Under the pieces are notes generated by a model, which had not been told where the DNA came from, ran no database searches, and worked only from the letters and a program-made list of their open reading frames with translations. Below, in pieces: positions 7,290 through 15,862 of a stretch of 64,000 nucleotides of DNA (the stretch's first letter is position 1; each line of letters opens with the position of its first letter). The stretch is from contig NZ_AP022332.1 in NCBI RefSeq assembly GCF_009936375.1, forward strand, positions 1,607,501-1,671,500, in the 5' to 3' direction. The DNA comes from Methylosinus sp. C49 (GTDB taxonomy: Bacteria; Pseudomonadota; Alphaproteobacteria; Rhizobiales; Beijerinckiaceae). The position numbers were made by a program, and so were the translations under genes.

Positions 7290-8711
7290 ATGACATATCT
7301 CCTCACGCATTTCTGGGCCTGGGGCGTCTCGGCCTTCGCGGTCGGCGTAGCGACGGCGCTCTCCGTCGCGCGCCGCTCCGAGCGCGGGCCGGTCGCCGGC
7401 TGGCTGGTATGGTTCGCCCTCGCTTTCGCCGCGGGCGTTCCTGTCGCAATGCTCGGGCTGCTGCCGGGACGCTCCGGCTTCTGGCTGGAGACGGCGCTGC
7501 TGCTGTTTCCGGCCTTTCTCCTCGGCGCCGTGGTCGGCGCGCTCATCGGGCGGCATTCGCTGCGGGATAATGAGGGCTGGGCGCTCGGCCTCATTCCGCT
7601 GGCGCTCGTCTGGCTCGGCGCCGGCATTCTGGCTGGACGTTCCATGGAGCAGGATCTGCGGCGCAAGGCGGCGAGCGCGATCGAGAAGATGGGCGGCGAT
7701 CCCGCCTATCTCGACGTCGCCGGCCGCGATGTCCTGCTGCCGCGCAATGCGCCAAATCGCGCCGTCGCGGCGGAAGAGATCGCACATATTCCCGGCGTGC
7801 GGGGAATCGCCGATGTGGACGCGCTGACGGGCGCCGCCGCCAAGAATTACGAGAACGCCGCCATTGCGCGGCGCGCGGCCCGAGAGGGCGAGCCGTCGCC
7901 CGCGGCCGAGCCCGCGCCCAACGGCGTCGCTGGGCCGGCGCAGAATGGCCAGCCGCGATCGCCCAATGGCGGCTCCGCCTCGGCGCCCAAGCCAACGCTC
8001 GAGCCGAAAGAGCAGGGGCGGGGAGGGGTGAGGCCGGCGCCTTCGACGCCATCCGCCTCCGCGCCGGAACTGGCGCGGCCCTCGGGCGCGCCGCCTTCCG
8101 AGCCGGCCGGCGCGGCGGAGAAGAAATATGAAGTCGGAAGAAAGGCGGAGACGGGCAAGCCTTCGGCGCCGGTCGAGCCGTCCGAATTCGCCGAGCCATC
8201 GGAGGTCGCCAAGCCATCGGAGGTCGCCAAGCCATCGGAGGTCGCCAAGCCATCGGAGGTCGCTAAGCCGTCAGAGCCCAAGCCGTCCAATTTGCCGAAG
8301 CCGGCGGCGGGGGAGGAGCCGAGCGCCGCGGTTCCGGCCAGCGGCGAGCTGAACCTCGCGAACTGCCAGAAGGCGGTGAGCGCGGCTCTCGCCAGCGAGC
8401 CGGTGCGCTTCGCCAAGCATGGCGCGGGCGTGCGGCGCGGCGCGACCGGGGCGCTGGACAAGGCCGTCGGCCTGCTGCAGCGCTGCCCGCAGACCGAGGT
8501 CGATGTGCGCGTGCGCGCCGAGGGCGGCGACCGCGCCGCGCGGGAGAAGGCGCGCGACCGCGCCGCCCGCGTCGTCGATTATCTCGGCCGCATGGGCGTC
8601 GAGCGCGGGCGCCTCTCCGTCGCCGGCGAGAGCGGCAAGCCGGTCGCCAAGGGCGCGCCGGAGGGCGAAAGCGGGAGCGGCGTCGATTTCCTGCTCTCGC
8701 CGCGCCGCTAG
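7290..8711 (+). CDS. Membrane protein with Pro-rich repeat linker and OmpA-like C-terminus
   Basis: This is a 473-residue envelope protein of unknown role. Residues 1-115 contain about four hydrophobic segments. Residues about 125-180 ('RDVLLPRNAP..AVAAEEIAHIPGVRGIADVD') resemble a BON-type domain, as found fused to OmpA domains in ArfA-like proteins. A long Pro/Ala/Ser/Lys linker follows, including the tandem hexapeptide SEVAKP. The last 120 residues look like a divergent OmpA-like domain ('GALDKAVGLLQRCPQTEVDVRVRAEG', 'ARVVDYLGRMGVERGRLSVAGES'), which usually binds peptidoglycan. The linker would let it cross the periplasm. The domain calls are by eye and tentative. Confidence 0.82.
   Translation: MTYLLTHFWAWGVSAFAVGVATALSVARRSERGPVAGWLVWFALAFAAGVPVAMLGLLPGRSGFWLETALLLFPAFLLGAVVGALIGRHSLRDNEGWALGLIPLALVWLGAGILAGRSMEQDLRRKAASAIEKMGGDPAYLDVAGRDVLLPRNAPNRAVAAEEIAHIPGVRGIADVDALTGAAAKNYENAAIARRAAREGEPSPAAEPAPNGVAGPAQNGQPRSPNGGSASAPKPTLEPKEQGRGGVRPAPSTPSASAPELARPSGAPPSEPAGAAEKKYEVGRKAETGKPSAPVEPSEFAEPSEVAKPSEVAKPSEVAKPSEVAKPSEPKPSNLPKPAAGEEPSAAVPASGELNLANCQKAVSAALASEPVRFAKHGAGVRRGATGALDKAVGLLQRCPQTEVDVRVRAEGGDRAAREKARDRAARVVDYLGRMGVERGRLSVAGESGKPVAKGAPEGESGSGVDFLLSPRR
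8196..8267 (+). repeat. Four tandem 18-bp repeats inside a coding linker
   Basis: Four consecutive copies of the 18-mer ccatcggaggtcgccaag occupy this stretch; only the last differs, by one c-to-t change. They encode four P-S-E-V-A-K repeats. Degenerate units flank it on both sides (SEFAEP before, SEPKP after). Near-identity at DNA level suggests recent slippage expansion, so copy number may vary between strains without breaking the frame. Confidence 0.9.
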
Positions 8712-8765
8712 CGCTTTCCGATCGATCGGAATCGATCGATCAGAATTCGCTTCCAACGAAAGAAT

Positions 8766-8807
8766 CTAGAGCGCGATCCGATCCAATTAGATCGGATCGC
8801 GCTCTAG
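8766..8807. terminator. Perfect 18-bp inverted repeat, 6-base loop
   Basis: Arms 8766-8783 and 8790-8807 are perfectly complementary over 18 bases with loop CAATTA. It lies 55 bases after the stop of the OmpA-like gene and 110 before envC. No T-run follows, so it may be a Rho-aided terminator or a dispersed palindromic intergenic repeat. A GATC-rich stretch (ATCGATCG motifs, 8720-8745) sits just before it. Confidence 0.6.
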
Positions 8808-8916
8808 CCGCCGCCTTCGCCGCAATGTGGACGCTATTGAATAGCCAAACTGCCGCGAGATTCGCACGTCGGCTTCCGGCGGGCGCAAAGAGTTGCGGGC
8901 GGAGCGGACGCCGTTC

Positions 8917-10371
8917 ATGAGGCATAGGGCGAGCGGCGGGATTATGCGATCGAGAGGGGAGCGTTGGGAGTCGGGCGCCTGCTTTCCCGCCGTCTATCTT
9001 CCCGCCCTATGTCTCGCGCTGACGATCGTCGCCAATCCCGCGCGGGCGGAGCATCTGCGCGGCGCCATAGCGACGACGATGCTGAAGCCGACGCCGATCG
9101 TCGAGACGCGGGACGCGGCCGACAATGCGGATTCTCCCGATATTTCTGGAAAGCGCTCGGAACTGCGCAGCCTCGAGGAGACGATCACCGTCTCCGCCGA
9201 GAGCCGCCGCAAGATCGAGACGGAAATAGAGACGCTGCGCGCCGACCGCGCCAAATTCAACGCCGCGCTGGTCGATGCGGCGCAGCGTGTCGGCGTGCTG
9301 GAGAAGCGCGTCGAGGAGGTGAGCGCCAAGCTCGAGGCCTCGGTGCGGAGCGAGCGGGCGCTGGTCAAATCGCTCGCCAGCCGCCGCGCGCTGATCGGCG
9401 AGGTGCTGCTCGTGCTGCAGCGCATGGGGCGCAAGCCGCCGCCGGCGCTGCTGGCCAAGCCCGAGGATATTCTGGAGAGCATTCGCGCCGCCATGCTGCT
9501 CGGCTCCGTGCTGCCGCAGATGCGCGCCGAGGTGGAGACGCTCAAGACCGACCTCTCCGATCTCATCGCGCTGCGCGGGCGCATAGAGGCGGAGAGGACG
9601 AGCCTCATCGCCGAGCTCGAGCATTTGAAGGAGGAGCGCGTCCGTCTCTCCGCTCTGGTGGAGACGCGGCAGAAGGCGCTGATGCTGGCGCAGAGCGCGC
9701 TGGATTTCGAGGCCGAGCGGGCGCGCAATCTGGCTTCCAAGGCGACGAGCCTCAAAGAGCTGGTCGCCCGCATGGAGAGCGAGGTGGAGGCGGCCAAGCG
9801 CGCGGCGGAAGCGGCGCGGCGGGCCGACGCCGAGCGCGCCGCGGCCGACGCCGCAATGTCGCTGGACAGCCGCGCCAAGGCGCTGGCGGCGCCGTTCAAG
9901 GACCCCGCCCGTCTCGCTCCAGCCGTCGCCTTCGCCGATCTGAAAGGTCGATTGGCGCTGCCTTCGGCGGGGAACGTCGTCAAGCGCTTCGGCGCCTCGG
10001 ATGGTCAGGGCGCGACCGAGAAGGGCGTCTCCATAGCGGCGCGCGAAAACGCGGTCGTGACCGCGCCCAGCGACGGCTGGGTGGTTTTCGCAGGACGCTA
10101 TCGATCCTATGGTCAACTCTTGATCATCAACGCCGGCGGCGGCTATTATGTGACCTTGGCCGGAATGGACCAGATATCCGTCGCCGTCGGACAATTCGTC
10201 CTGGCCGGCGAGCCGGTGGCGAACATGGGCGGCGGCGCCGTCAGGACTGCGGCGGCCATTGCTATCGGCGCGAAACAGCCCATTCTCTATGTAGAGTTTC
10301 GCAAGGACGGAACGTCCATCGATCCGGGCCCATGGTGGGCGAAGCCGGAACTTCAGAAGGTTGGCGGATGA
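8917..10371 (+). CDS. envC: EnvC-like murein hydrolase activator (degenerate M23 domain)
   Basis: This exported coiled-coil protein belongs to the EnvC/NlpD group, which switches on amidases that split septal peptidoglycan. A signal peptide (AVYLPALCLALTIVANPARA) is followed by a long coiled coil (residues about 70-300) and a C-terminal LytM/M23 domain ('KGVSIAARENAVVTAPSDGWVVFAG', 'YGQLLIINAGGGYYVTLAGM'). The usual H-x-H catalytic pair of active M23 peptidases is replaced, as expected for a non-enzymatic activator. ATGs at 8917 and 8944 and a TTG at 8893 are all possible starts. The stop overlaps the ctpA start (ATGA). Confidence 0.9.
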   Translation: MRHRASGGIMRSRGERWESGACFPAVYLPALCLALTIVANPARAEHLRGAIATTMLKPTPIVETRDAADNADSPDISGKRSELRSLEETITVSAESRRKIETEIETLRADRAKFNAALVDAAQRVGVLEKRVEEVSAKLEASVRSERALVKSLASRRALIGEVLLVLQRMGRKPPPALLAKPEDILESIRAAMLLGSVLPQMRAEVETLKTDLSDLIALRGRIEAERTSLIAELEHLKEERVRLSALVETRQKALMLAQSALDFEAERARNLASKATSLKELVARMESEVEAAKRAAEAARRADAERAAADAAMSLDSRAKALAAPFKDPARLAPAVAFADLKGRLALPSAGNVVKRFGASDGQGATEKGVSIAARENAVVTAPSDGWVVFAGRYRSYGQLLIINAGGGYYVTLAGMDQISVAVGQFVLAGEPVANMGGGAVRTAAAIAIGAKQPILYVEFRKDGTSIDPGPWWAKPELQKVGG

Positions 10372-11720
10372 TGCGCAAGGCCTCATTGATCATAACGGGA
10401 ATCGTCATCGGGGCGGGATGCGCCACGCTCGGACAGCATGCGCGCGTATTGATCGGCTCCCCGGCCTTCGCCGCCGCCGCCGATACGTACAAAAATCTGA
10501 GCCTCTTCGGCGACGTCTTCGACAAGGTGCGCGCCGATTATGTCGAGCGGCCGGACGAGCAGAAGCTCGTCGAATCGGCGATCAATGGAATGCTCACCTC
10601 GCTCGATCCGCATTCGAGCTACCTCGACGCCAAGGGCTTCAAGGACATGCGGACGCAGACCGAGGGCAAGTTCGGCGGCCTCGGCATAGAGGTGACGCAG
10701 GAGGACGGCCTGGTGAAGGTCGTGACGCCGATCGACGACACGCCCGCGTCCAAGGCCGGCGTCATGTCCGGCGATCTCATCTTCGCCATCGACGACGACA
10801 ATGTGCAGGGCCTCTCCCTCAATCAGGCCGTCGACAAGATGCGCGGCCAGATCAACACGCCGGTGAAGCTCACCATCCTGCGCGGCAAGGACAAGGAGAA
10901 GATCGAGGTCAAGCTCACGCGCGCCGAGATCCATATCAAATCGGTGCGCTCGCATAAGGAGGACGAGGATATCGGCTATATCCGCATCTCCCAGTTCAAC
11001 GAGGAGACGTCGGACGGGCTGCGCACCGCGATCCACAAGTTCCAGCAGGACATGCCGGGCGACAAGCTCAAGGGCTATATCGTCGATCTGCGCAACAATC
11101 CGGGCGGATTGCTCGACCAGTCGATCCAGGTGGTCAACAGCTTCATCGACCATGGCGAGATCGTCTCGACGCGCGGCCGCACGGCCGATGAGACGCAGCG
11201 CTACAATGCGCGAGCGGCCGGCGACATCTCGCGCGGCAAGCCGGTGGTCGTGCTCATCAACGGCGGCTCGGCCTCGGCGTCGGAGATCGTCGCCGGCGCG
11301 CTGCAGGACCATAAGCGCGCGACCATTCTCGGCACGCGCTCCTTCGGCAAGGGCTCGGTGCAGACCATCATCCCGCTCGGCGGCAGCAATGGCGCGCTGC
11401 GCCTGACCACGGCGCGCTACTACACGCCGTCCGGCCGCTCGATCCAGGCCAAGGGCATCGATCCCGACATCACGCTGCTGCAGGACGTGCCGGACGAGCT
11501 GAAGGGCAAGGACGACACCAAGGGCGAGGCCTCGCTCAAGGGCCATCTGAAGAACGGCGAGGACGAGAAGAGCGGCTCGCAGGCCTATGTGCCGCCGGAC
11601 GCGAAGAAGGACAAGCAGCTGATCGCGGCGGTCGAGATTCTGCACGGCAAGTTCAAGCCGCAGAGCGCGGCCGAGCAGGCGAAGCCGGCCGAGCAGCCCA
11701 AGTCCAAGGTGTCCAACTGA
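10368..11720 (+). CDS. ctpA: C-terminal processing peptidase (S41 family)
   Basis: This 450-residue periplasmic serine protease cleaves proteins from their C-terminal side. An N-terminal signal or anchor segment (SLIITGIVIGAGCATL) is followed by the S41 N-domain ('YVERPDEQKL', 'LDPHSSYLD'), a PDZ domain (about 100-185, 'GGLGIEV...SGDLIFAIDDDNV') and the protease core with catalytic Ser303 in 'GGSASASEIVAG' and Lys328 in 'SFGKGSVQ'. The frame is open far upstream, but the ATG at 10368 overlaps the envC stop and fits the family. The C-terminal 90 residues are Lys/Glu-rich. envC-ctpA coupling is common in this class. Confidence 0.96.
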   Translation: MMRKASLIITGIVIGAGCATLGQHARVLIGSPAFAAAADTYKNLSLFGDVFDKVRADYVERPDEQKLVESAINGMLTSLDPHSSYLDAKGFKDMRTQTEGKFGGLGIEVTQEDGLVKVVTPIDDTPASKAGVMSGDLIFAIDDDNVQGLSLNQAVDKMRGQINTPVKLTILRGKDKEKIEVKLTRAEIHIKSVRSHKEDEDIGYIRISQFNEETSDGLRTAIHKFQQDMPGDKLKGYIVDLRNNPGGLLDQSIQVVNSFIDHGEIVSTRGRTADETQRYNARAAGDISRGKPVVVLINGGSASASEIVAGALQDHKRATILGTRSFGKGSVQTIIPLGGSNGALRLTTARYYTPSGRSIQAKGIDPDITLLQDVPDELKGKDDTKGEASLKGHLKNGEDEKSGSQAYVPPDAKKDKQLIAAVEILHGKFKPQSAAEQAKPAEQPKSKVSN

Positions 11721-11729
11721 TCGATCGAT

Positions 11730-11760
11730 CGGGCGGAGCGGGCGCGTCCCTCTCCGCCCG
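11730..11760 (+). terminator. Stem-loop after ctpA
   Basis: CGGGCGGAG (11730-11738) pairs with CTCCGCCCG (11752-11760) around a 13-base loop, beginning 9 bases after the ctpA stop. It has no T-run. It could terminate or attenuate between ctpA and ccmC. Confidence 0.4.
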
Positions 11761-11784
11761 TCGCGTCTCGTTCCGCAGGCCGTC

Positions 11785-12558
11785 ATGATCGCGTTTTCGT
11801 CCTTAGCCAATCCCGCCGTTTTCCTGCGGCTGACGCAGCGCATCCTGCCCTGGCTGGGCGCCGCGAGCGCGCTGCTCCTGGGACTCGGCCTCTATCTCGT
11901 CTTCTTCGTCTCGCCGGCCGATTATCAGCAGGGCGAGACGGTCAAGATCATGTATATCCATGTGCCGGCCGCCTGGCTCGCCATGTTCGCCTATGTGGTC
12001 ATGACCTCCGCCTCGCTCGGCGTGCTGGTCTGGCGCCATCCGCTGGCCGACGCCGCGCAGAAGACCGCCGCGACGCTGGGCGCCGCCTTCACCTTCATCT
12101 GCCTCGTGACCGGCTCGCTCTGGGGCAAGCCCATGTGGGGGACCTATTGGGTGTGGGACGCGCGTCTCACCTCCATGCTGATCCTCTTCCTGCTCTATCT
12201 CGGCCTCATCGCGCTGCGCCAGACGATGGAAGACTCCCCGCGCGGGGCGCGCATAGCGGCGATCATGACTCTCGTCGGCTTCGTCGATATTCCGATCATC
12301 AAATTCTCGGTCGACTGGTGGAACACGCTGCATCAGCCGGCCTCTGTGCTGCGCGCCGGCGGACCCACCATCGCCGCCTCCATGCTGTGGCCGCTGCTCA
12401 TCATGGCGCTCGGCGCGACGGCGCTGTTCCTCGCGCTGCATCTGATGGCGATCCGCAACGAGATTTTGCGCCGCCGCGTCGCGCGGCTGGCGCTGCAGGT
12501 CGCCGCCGCCGGCGAAGAGGGCGGCGCTTCTGGACAATTGCTGGAGCCGGCGCAATGA
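11785..12558 (+). CDS. ccmC: Heme exporter/heme handling membrane protein CcmC
   Basis: This 257-residue polytopic inner-membrane protein of the cytochrome c maturation system presents heme to CcmE in the periplasm. The tryptophan-rich WWD-type signature is clear: 'WGKPMWGTYWVWDARLTSML'. Conserved His residues appear in 'MYIHVPAAWLAM' and 'VDWWNTLHQPAS'. About six membrane helices are visible, the family norm. It is the first gene of a ccmC-ccmD-ccmG run with ATGA overlap to ccmD. ccmA, ccmB, ccmE and ccmF/H are not in this window. Confidence 0.97.
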   Translation: MIAFSSLANPAVFLRLTQRILPWLGAASALLLGLGLYLVFFVSPADYQQGETVKIMYIHVPAAWLAMFAYVVMTSASLGVLVWRHPLADAAQKTAATLGAAFTFICLVTGSLWGKPMWGTYWVWDARLTSMLILFLLYLGLIALRQTMEDSPRGARIAAIMTLVGFVDIPIIKFSVDWWNTLHQPASVLRAGGPTIAASMLWPLLIMALGATALFLALHLMAIRNEILRRRVARLALQVAAAGEEGGASGQLLEPAQ

Positions 12559-12716
12559 CCGAAGAGCATTGGGGCTATATTGTGCTGGCCTATGGCGTGA
12601 CCGCCGCCACCATCCTCATCATGGCCTTTCGCATTCTGCTGGAGCATAGACGCCTCGCCGCCGAGCTCGCGCGGCTCGAGAAGAATGGTTCCGTCGCGAG
12701 AGGGGAGCCGCTGTGA
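12555..12716 (+). CDS. ccmD: Heme exporter protein CcmD
   Basis: This 53-residue protein has a single membrane helix near its N-terminus ('YIVLAYGVTAATILIMAFRIL') followed by a charged cytosolic tail ('EHRRLAAELARLE'), the standard CcmD layout. CcmD stabilises the CcmABC complex and helps release holo-CcmE. It starts at the ATG overlapping the ccmC stop, and its own stop overlaps the GTG of ccmG. Its small size hides it within a longer open frame. Confidence 0.9.
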   Translation: MTEEHWGYIVLAYGVTAATILIMAFRILLEHRRLAAELARLEKNGSVARGEPL

Positions 12717-13330
12717 GCGCCGAGGAGTCCGCGCCGCGCAGCCGTCTCGCGCTGTTCCTGCCGCTCGCCGTCTTCGCGGCGCTCGCCGGTCTCTTTCTCG
12801 TGCGGCTGTTCTCTGGCGACGCCTCGCGCCTGCCTTCGGCGCTCATCGGCAAGCAGGCGCCGCAATTCACGCTTCCCGCTCTGCCGGGGCTCGCGGGCGT
12901 CGGCGGCCTGTCCGGCGACGATCTGCGCAAGGGCCGCGTCAGCGTCGTCAATGTCTTCGCCTCCTGGTGCTCGCCCTGCCGGGCGGAGCATGCGCAATTG
13001 CTCGCCCTCGCCAAGGATCCAGCGCTCGCGCAAAAGGGCGTCGCGCTCGTCGGCCTCGCCTATAAGGACGAGCCGGCCAATTCGCTGCGCTTCCTCGCCG
13101 AGGTCGGCAATCCTTTCGCGGCGGTCGGCGTCGATCTTCCCGGACGCGTCGCGATCGACTTCGGCGTCTACGGCGTGCCGGAGACTTTCATCATCCGTGG
13201 CGACGGCGCCGTCGCCTATAAGTTCGTCGGGCCTTTGACCCGGCAGGCTCTGGAAGAGACCTTGCTTCCCGAGATCGAGAAAGCGCTCGCCAATACGCGC
13301 GCCGCGGCGCTCGCCGAGGCACCGAAGTAG
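12713..13330 (+). CDS. ccmG: Thiol:disulfide interchange protein CcmG/DsbE
   Basis: This 205-residue membrane-anchored thioredoxin-like protein reduces the CxxC of apocytochrome c before heme attachment. One N-terminal helix (LALFLPLAVFAALAGLFLV) places the thioredoxin domain in the periplasm. The active site is C86-S-P-C89 in 'FASWCSPCRAEH', and 'GVYGVPETFIIRGDG' holds the cis-Pro loop typical of DsbE. The GTG start overlaps the ccmD stop (GTGA), so translation is probably coupled. The last 20 residues are a short Ala-rich tail. Confidence 0.95.
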   Translation: MSAEESAPRSRLALFLPLAVFAALAGLFLVRLFSGDASRLPSALIGKQAPQFTLPALPGLAGVGGLSGDDLRKGRVSVVNVFASWCSPCRAEHAQLLALAKDPALAQKGVALVGLAYKDEPANSLRFLAEVGNPFAAVGVDLPGRVAIDFGVYGVPETFIIRGDGAVAYKFVGPLTRQALEETLLPEIEKALANTRAAALAEAPK

Positions 13331-13542
13331 GCTTCTATTAACCTTAACTTAACGTCGGCTGAGCCATTTTAGCTTTTGGCGGCGGTTCAGGATTCTCCAT
13401 CGCTCGGGCCGCGTCGCACGGCGCGGGCGGTCGATCGACCACGTCTGCGCGCGCTCGCGGCGCGTTGCGAATTATTGCTTGCGGATGAGCGCAAATTAAA
13501 AGGGTGATCGGCTTGCGCGCTTTTATTCCGAGGGGTTTGCGA

Positions 13543-14961
13543 ATGCGGTCGGCCGCGCTGCTGTCCGTCATCGCCGCCATCGCATTCGCGCAGGCCATTG
13601 CGAGCTGGCTCATCTTTGCCGGGGGGCCGGGGGCGGCGCGCGATCCGAGATTGGCCGCGCTCTTCGTCGGGCCCATCCTCATCTCGCTTCTCTGCATTCT
13701 CGGCGCGGTGGCCGTGCGCACGCGCATCGTCCGGCCGCTCGTCGCCGTCACCGAGGCGGTCCGACGGCTCGCCGATGGAGACACCTCCCATCGGCTCGAG
13801 ATCGAGGATTGTTCCGAGAGCGTTCGGCGCCTCGCCGAGGCTTTCGTCAATCTTCGCCAGGTGATCCTCGCGCATCGCGCCAATGAGAATCTCATCGCCG
13901 AGGCCAACGCCACACAGGCGCGCATCGTCCAGCTGCTCGGCGACGGGCTGGCCAAGATCGCCGAGAAGGATCTTTCTTATCGGCTGACCGACGAGTTTCC
14001 CGGCTCCTATCGCCGGCTGCAGACGGATTTCAACACTGCGGTCGGCCAATTGTCGGAAGCGATCGGCGAGATGGCGGACAGCACGCGGCTGTTGGGCGCC
14101 GGCATGCAGGAGACTGTCGCCGCTGCCGACGATCTGTCACGGCGCACGGAGAGCCAGGCCTCCAATCTCGAGGAGACCGCGGCCGCTCTCGCGCAGATCA
14201 CCGAGACGGTCACTCGGACGGCGGAGGACGCCGGCAATGCGCGGCAGATCGTCTCCGATATGAGCTCGGAGGCGCAGGCGAGCGGCGGCATCGTGCGGCA
14301 GGCCATCGGCGCCATGGGCGATATCGAGCAATCGTCGAAGAAGATCGCGCAGATCATCGGCGTCATCGACTCGATCGCGACGCAGACCAATCTTCTGGCG
14401 CTGAATGCGGGGGTGGAAGCCGCCCGCGCCGGCGAGGCGGGACGCGGTTTCGCCGTGGTGGCGGCGGAGATTCGCGATCTCGCGCGGCGCAGCGCCAAGG
14501 CCGCCAAGGAGATCGATACATTGATCTCGGTCTCCAACGCGCAGATCGGCCGCGGCGTCTCGCTCGTCGGCGACACGGGCGAAGCCTTGTCGCATATTGT
14601 CGAGGAGATCGCCCGCGTCAACGGCGTGGTGGCGGAGATCGCCGATCGCGCGCGTCAGCAGGCCGCCGCGCTGAACGAGGTGAATGGCTCGGTCCGCCAG
14701 ATGGATATGATCACGCAGCAGAATGCGGCCATGGCGGAGCAGACCACCGCCGTCAGCCACGGGCTGCGCGAGAAGACGCGGCGGCTGATCGAGATGATCT
14801 CGCGCTTCCGCATCGCCCGCGATCTCGACGCCGCGCGCGCGGCCGGGCCGCGGCTGGTCGCCTCGGGCGGCGAAAATATCTATGAGCCGCGCCGTGTCGG
14901 AGCGCCCGACCGGCGCCTCGGCGCGAGCGACCGTCGCAGCAGAGCCTGGACGGATTTTTGA
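13543..14961 (+). CDS. Methyl-accepting chemotaxis protein
   Basis: This 472-residue receptor has two N-terminal hydrophobic segments (about 1-22 and 38-60) with only a short stretch between them, so it lacks a real periplasmic ligand domain. A HAMP region follows ('RIVRPLVAVTEAVRRLADGDTSHRLEI'), then the signalling domain with the hairpin tip 'IDSIATQTNLLALNAGVEAARAGEAGRGFAVVAAEIRDLA'-type sequence. The start at 13543 has GAGGGG 9 bases upstream; a GTG at 13504 would add 13 residues but has its purine run touching the start codon. There is no C-terminal xWxxF tether. It is convergent in function with the che operon downstream. Confidence 0.93.
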   Translation: MRSAALLSVIAAIAFAQAIASWLIFAGGPGAARDPRLAALFVGPILISLLCILGAVAVRTRIVRPLVAVTEAVRRLADGDTSHRLEIEDCSESVRRLAEAFVNLRQVILAHRANENLIAEANATQARIVQLLGDGLAKIAEKDLSYRLTDEFPGSYRRLQTDFNTAVGQLSEAIGEMADSTRLLGAGMQETVAAADDLSRRTESQASNLEETAAALAQITETVTRTAEDAGNARQIVSDMSSEAQASGGIVRQAIGAMGDIEQSSKKIAQIIGVIDSIATQTNLLALNAGVEAARAGEAGRGFAVVAAEIRDLARRSAKAAKEIDTLISVSNAQIGRGVSLVGDTGEALSHIVEEIARVNGVVAEIADRARQQAAALNEVNGSVRQMDMITQQNAAMAEQTTAVSHGLREKTRRLIEMISRFRIARDLDAARAAGPRLVASGGENIYEPRRVGAPDRRLGASDRRSRAWTDF

Positions 14962-14967
14962 ACGCGC

Positions 14968-15348
14968 ATGACAATGAGAGCAAATCCATTCACCCGCATC
15001 CTTTCGCGCCGCGCCGCTGTGGCGCTGGCGGCCGCGCTCGGCCTTTCGGCCTGCGCCAAGACGACGCTGGAGATAGAGCCCGCGCCGGTCGATCCCGCGC
15101 TCTTCGTCGGCGCCGATTGCGCGCATCTCGTGGCGCGACGCGCCCGCATCTCGCAGGCGCTGATTTTCGCCGGCTCGGCGCAGGACCAACTCGCCGCGGA
15201 CGATCGCACGCGCACGCTCGGCGTCCCGACGCCGATGGGCACGCCCTTCGACGACGATCGCGAGCCGCAGATCGCGCGGCTCAAAGGCGAGTTGCACGCC
15301 GTCAATGCGCAGATGGACGCGCAGCGCTGCGGGCGGGACTTTCAATGA
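14968..15348 (+). CDS. Small lipoprotein of unknown function
   Basis: This 126-residue protein has an N-terminal signal ending in a lipobox (LGLSAC, Cys about 29), so it is probably lipid-anchored. The mature part is hydrophilic with two Cys in 'GADCAHLVARRARISQAL' and 'DAQRCGRDFQ' and predicted helices. It begins 6 bases after the receptor gene and is likely co-transcribed. I do not recognise the family. Confidence 0.75.
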   Translation: MTMRANPFTRILSRRAAVALAAALGLSACAKTTLEIEPAPVDPALFVGADCAHLVARRARISQALIFAGSAQDQLAADDRTRTLGVPTPMGTPFDDDREPQIARLKGELHAVNAQMDAQRCGRDFQ

Positions 15349-15469
15349 TCGAAAAGGCGAGTCGGCGACGCTGCTGCAACTACCGGTTGCGGTGCGGATT
15401 GATTCTGGCGGGGCCTTGCTATAGGGCTCGAATTGAGCGGCTGTCGCAAGTCAGCGTTTGGAGGTCGCC

Positions 15470-15847
15470 GTGACGCGTGTCGATCCGCCGTCCTCGCCGG
15501 GCGGCGACGCAGAGGCGCCCTCGCAGGGCGGGCTCGGCCCTATTTCCATCGCCGACTGCCGCGACCTCTCGCCGCAGCTGCGTCGGGATTTGGAGACGCT
15601 CGATTACGAGCTGCGCGGAGTCGCCAATCGCCTGCTGGCCGAGGTGGACGACGCCAAGGGAGACGCGGCGACCTTTCTGCGCGCAGCGACGACCGTGCTG
15701 CTGTCCGTCGCTGCAGGGCTGATGGAGACGGCCTCGGACCGCGCGCACGAGCCCACCGACGTCGGCGCGTTCAAGAACGCCGCCGAGGACGCCGCGCAAT
15801 GGGCGAAGAGCCGCAAGCTGCGCGATCTGCTCGCCGACGACGACTGA
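15470..15847 (+). CDS. Hypothetical protein beside the che operon
   Basis: This encodes about 125 residues starting at a GTG with an excellent GGAGG five bases upstream (15460-15464). The first 28 residues are Pro/Gly-rich, then two amphipathic helices run from 'LSPQLRRDLETLDYELRGVANRLLAEVDD' through 'FLRAATTVLLSVAAGLMETA', and the C-terminus is acidic. There are no Cys and no membrane anchor. It converges on the last gene of the minus-strand che operon with 15 bases between stops. No family is recognised; a motility or chemotaxis role is only suggested by position. Confidence 0.72.
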   Translation: MTRVDPPSSPGGDAEAPSQGGLGPISIADCRDLSPQLRRDLETLDYELRGVANRLLAEVDDAKGDAATFLRAATTVLLSVAAGLMETASDRAHEPTDVGAFKNAAEDAAQWAKSRKLRDLLADDD

Positions 15848-15862
15848 GCGCGTGATCGGCGC

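Noticed and set aside
8196-8267. Short regularly repeated units considered as a CRISPR array
   Set aside because: Units are contiguous with no spacers and lie inside a coding sequence.
8964-11720. A 918-codon frame reading through envC into ctpA
   Set aside because: The upstream third is an out-of-frame reading of envC; the CtpA family begins at 10368, where ATGA overlaps the envC stop.
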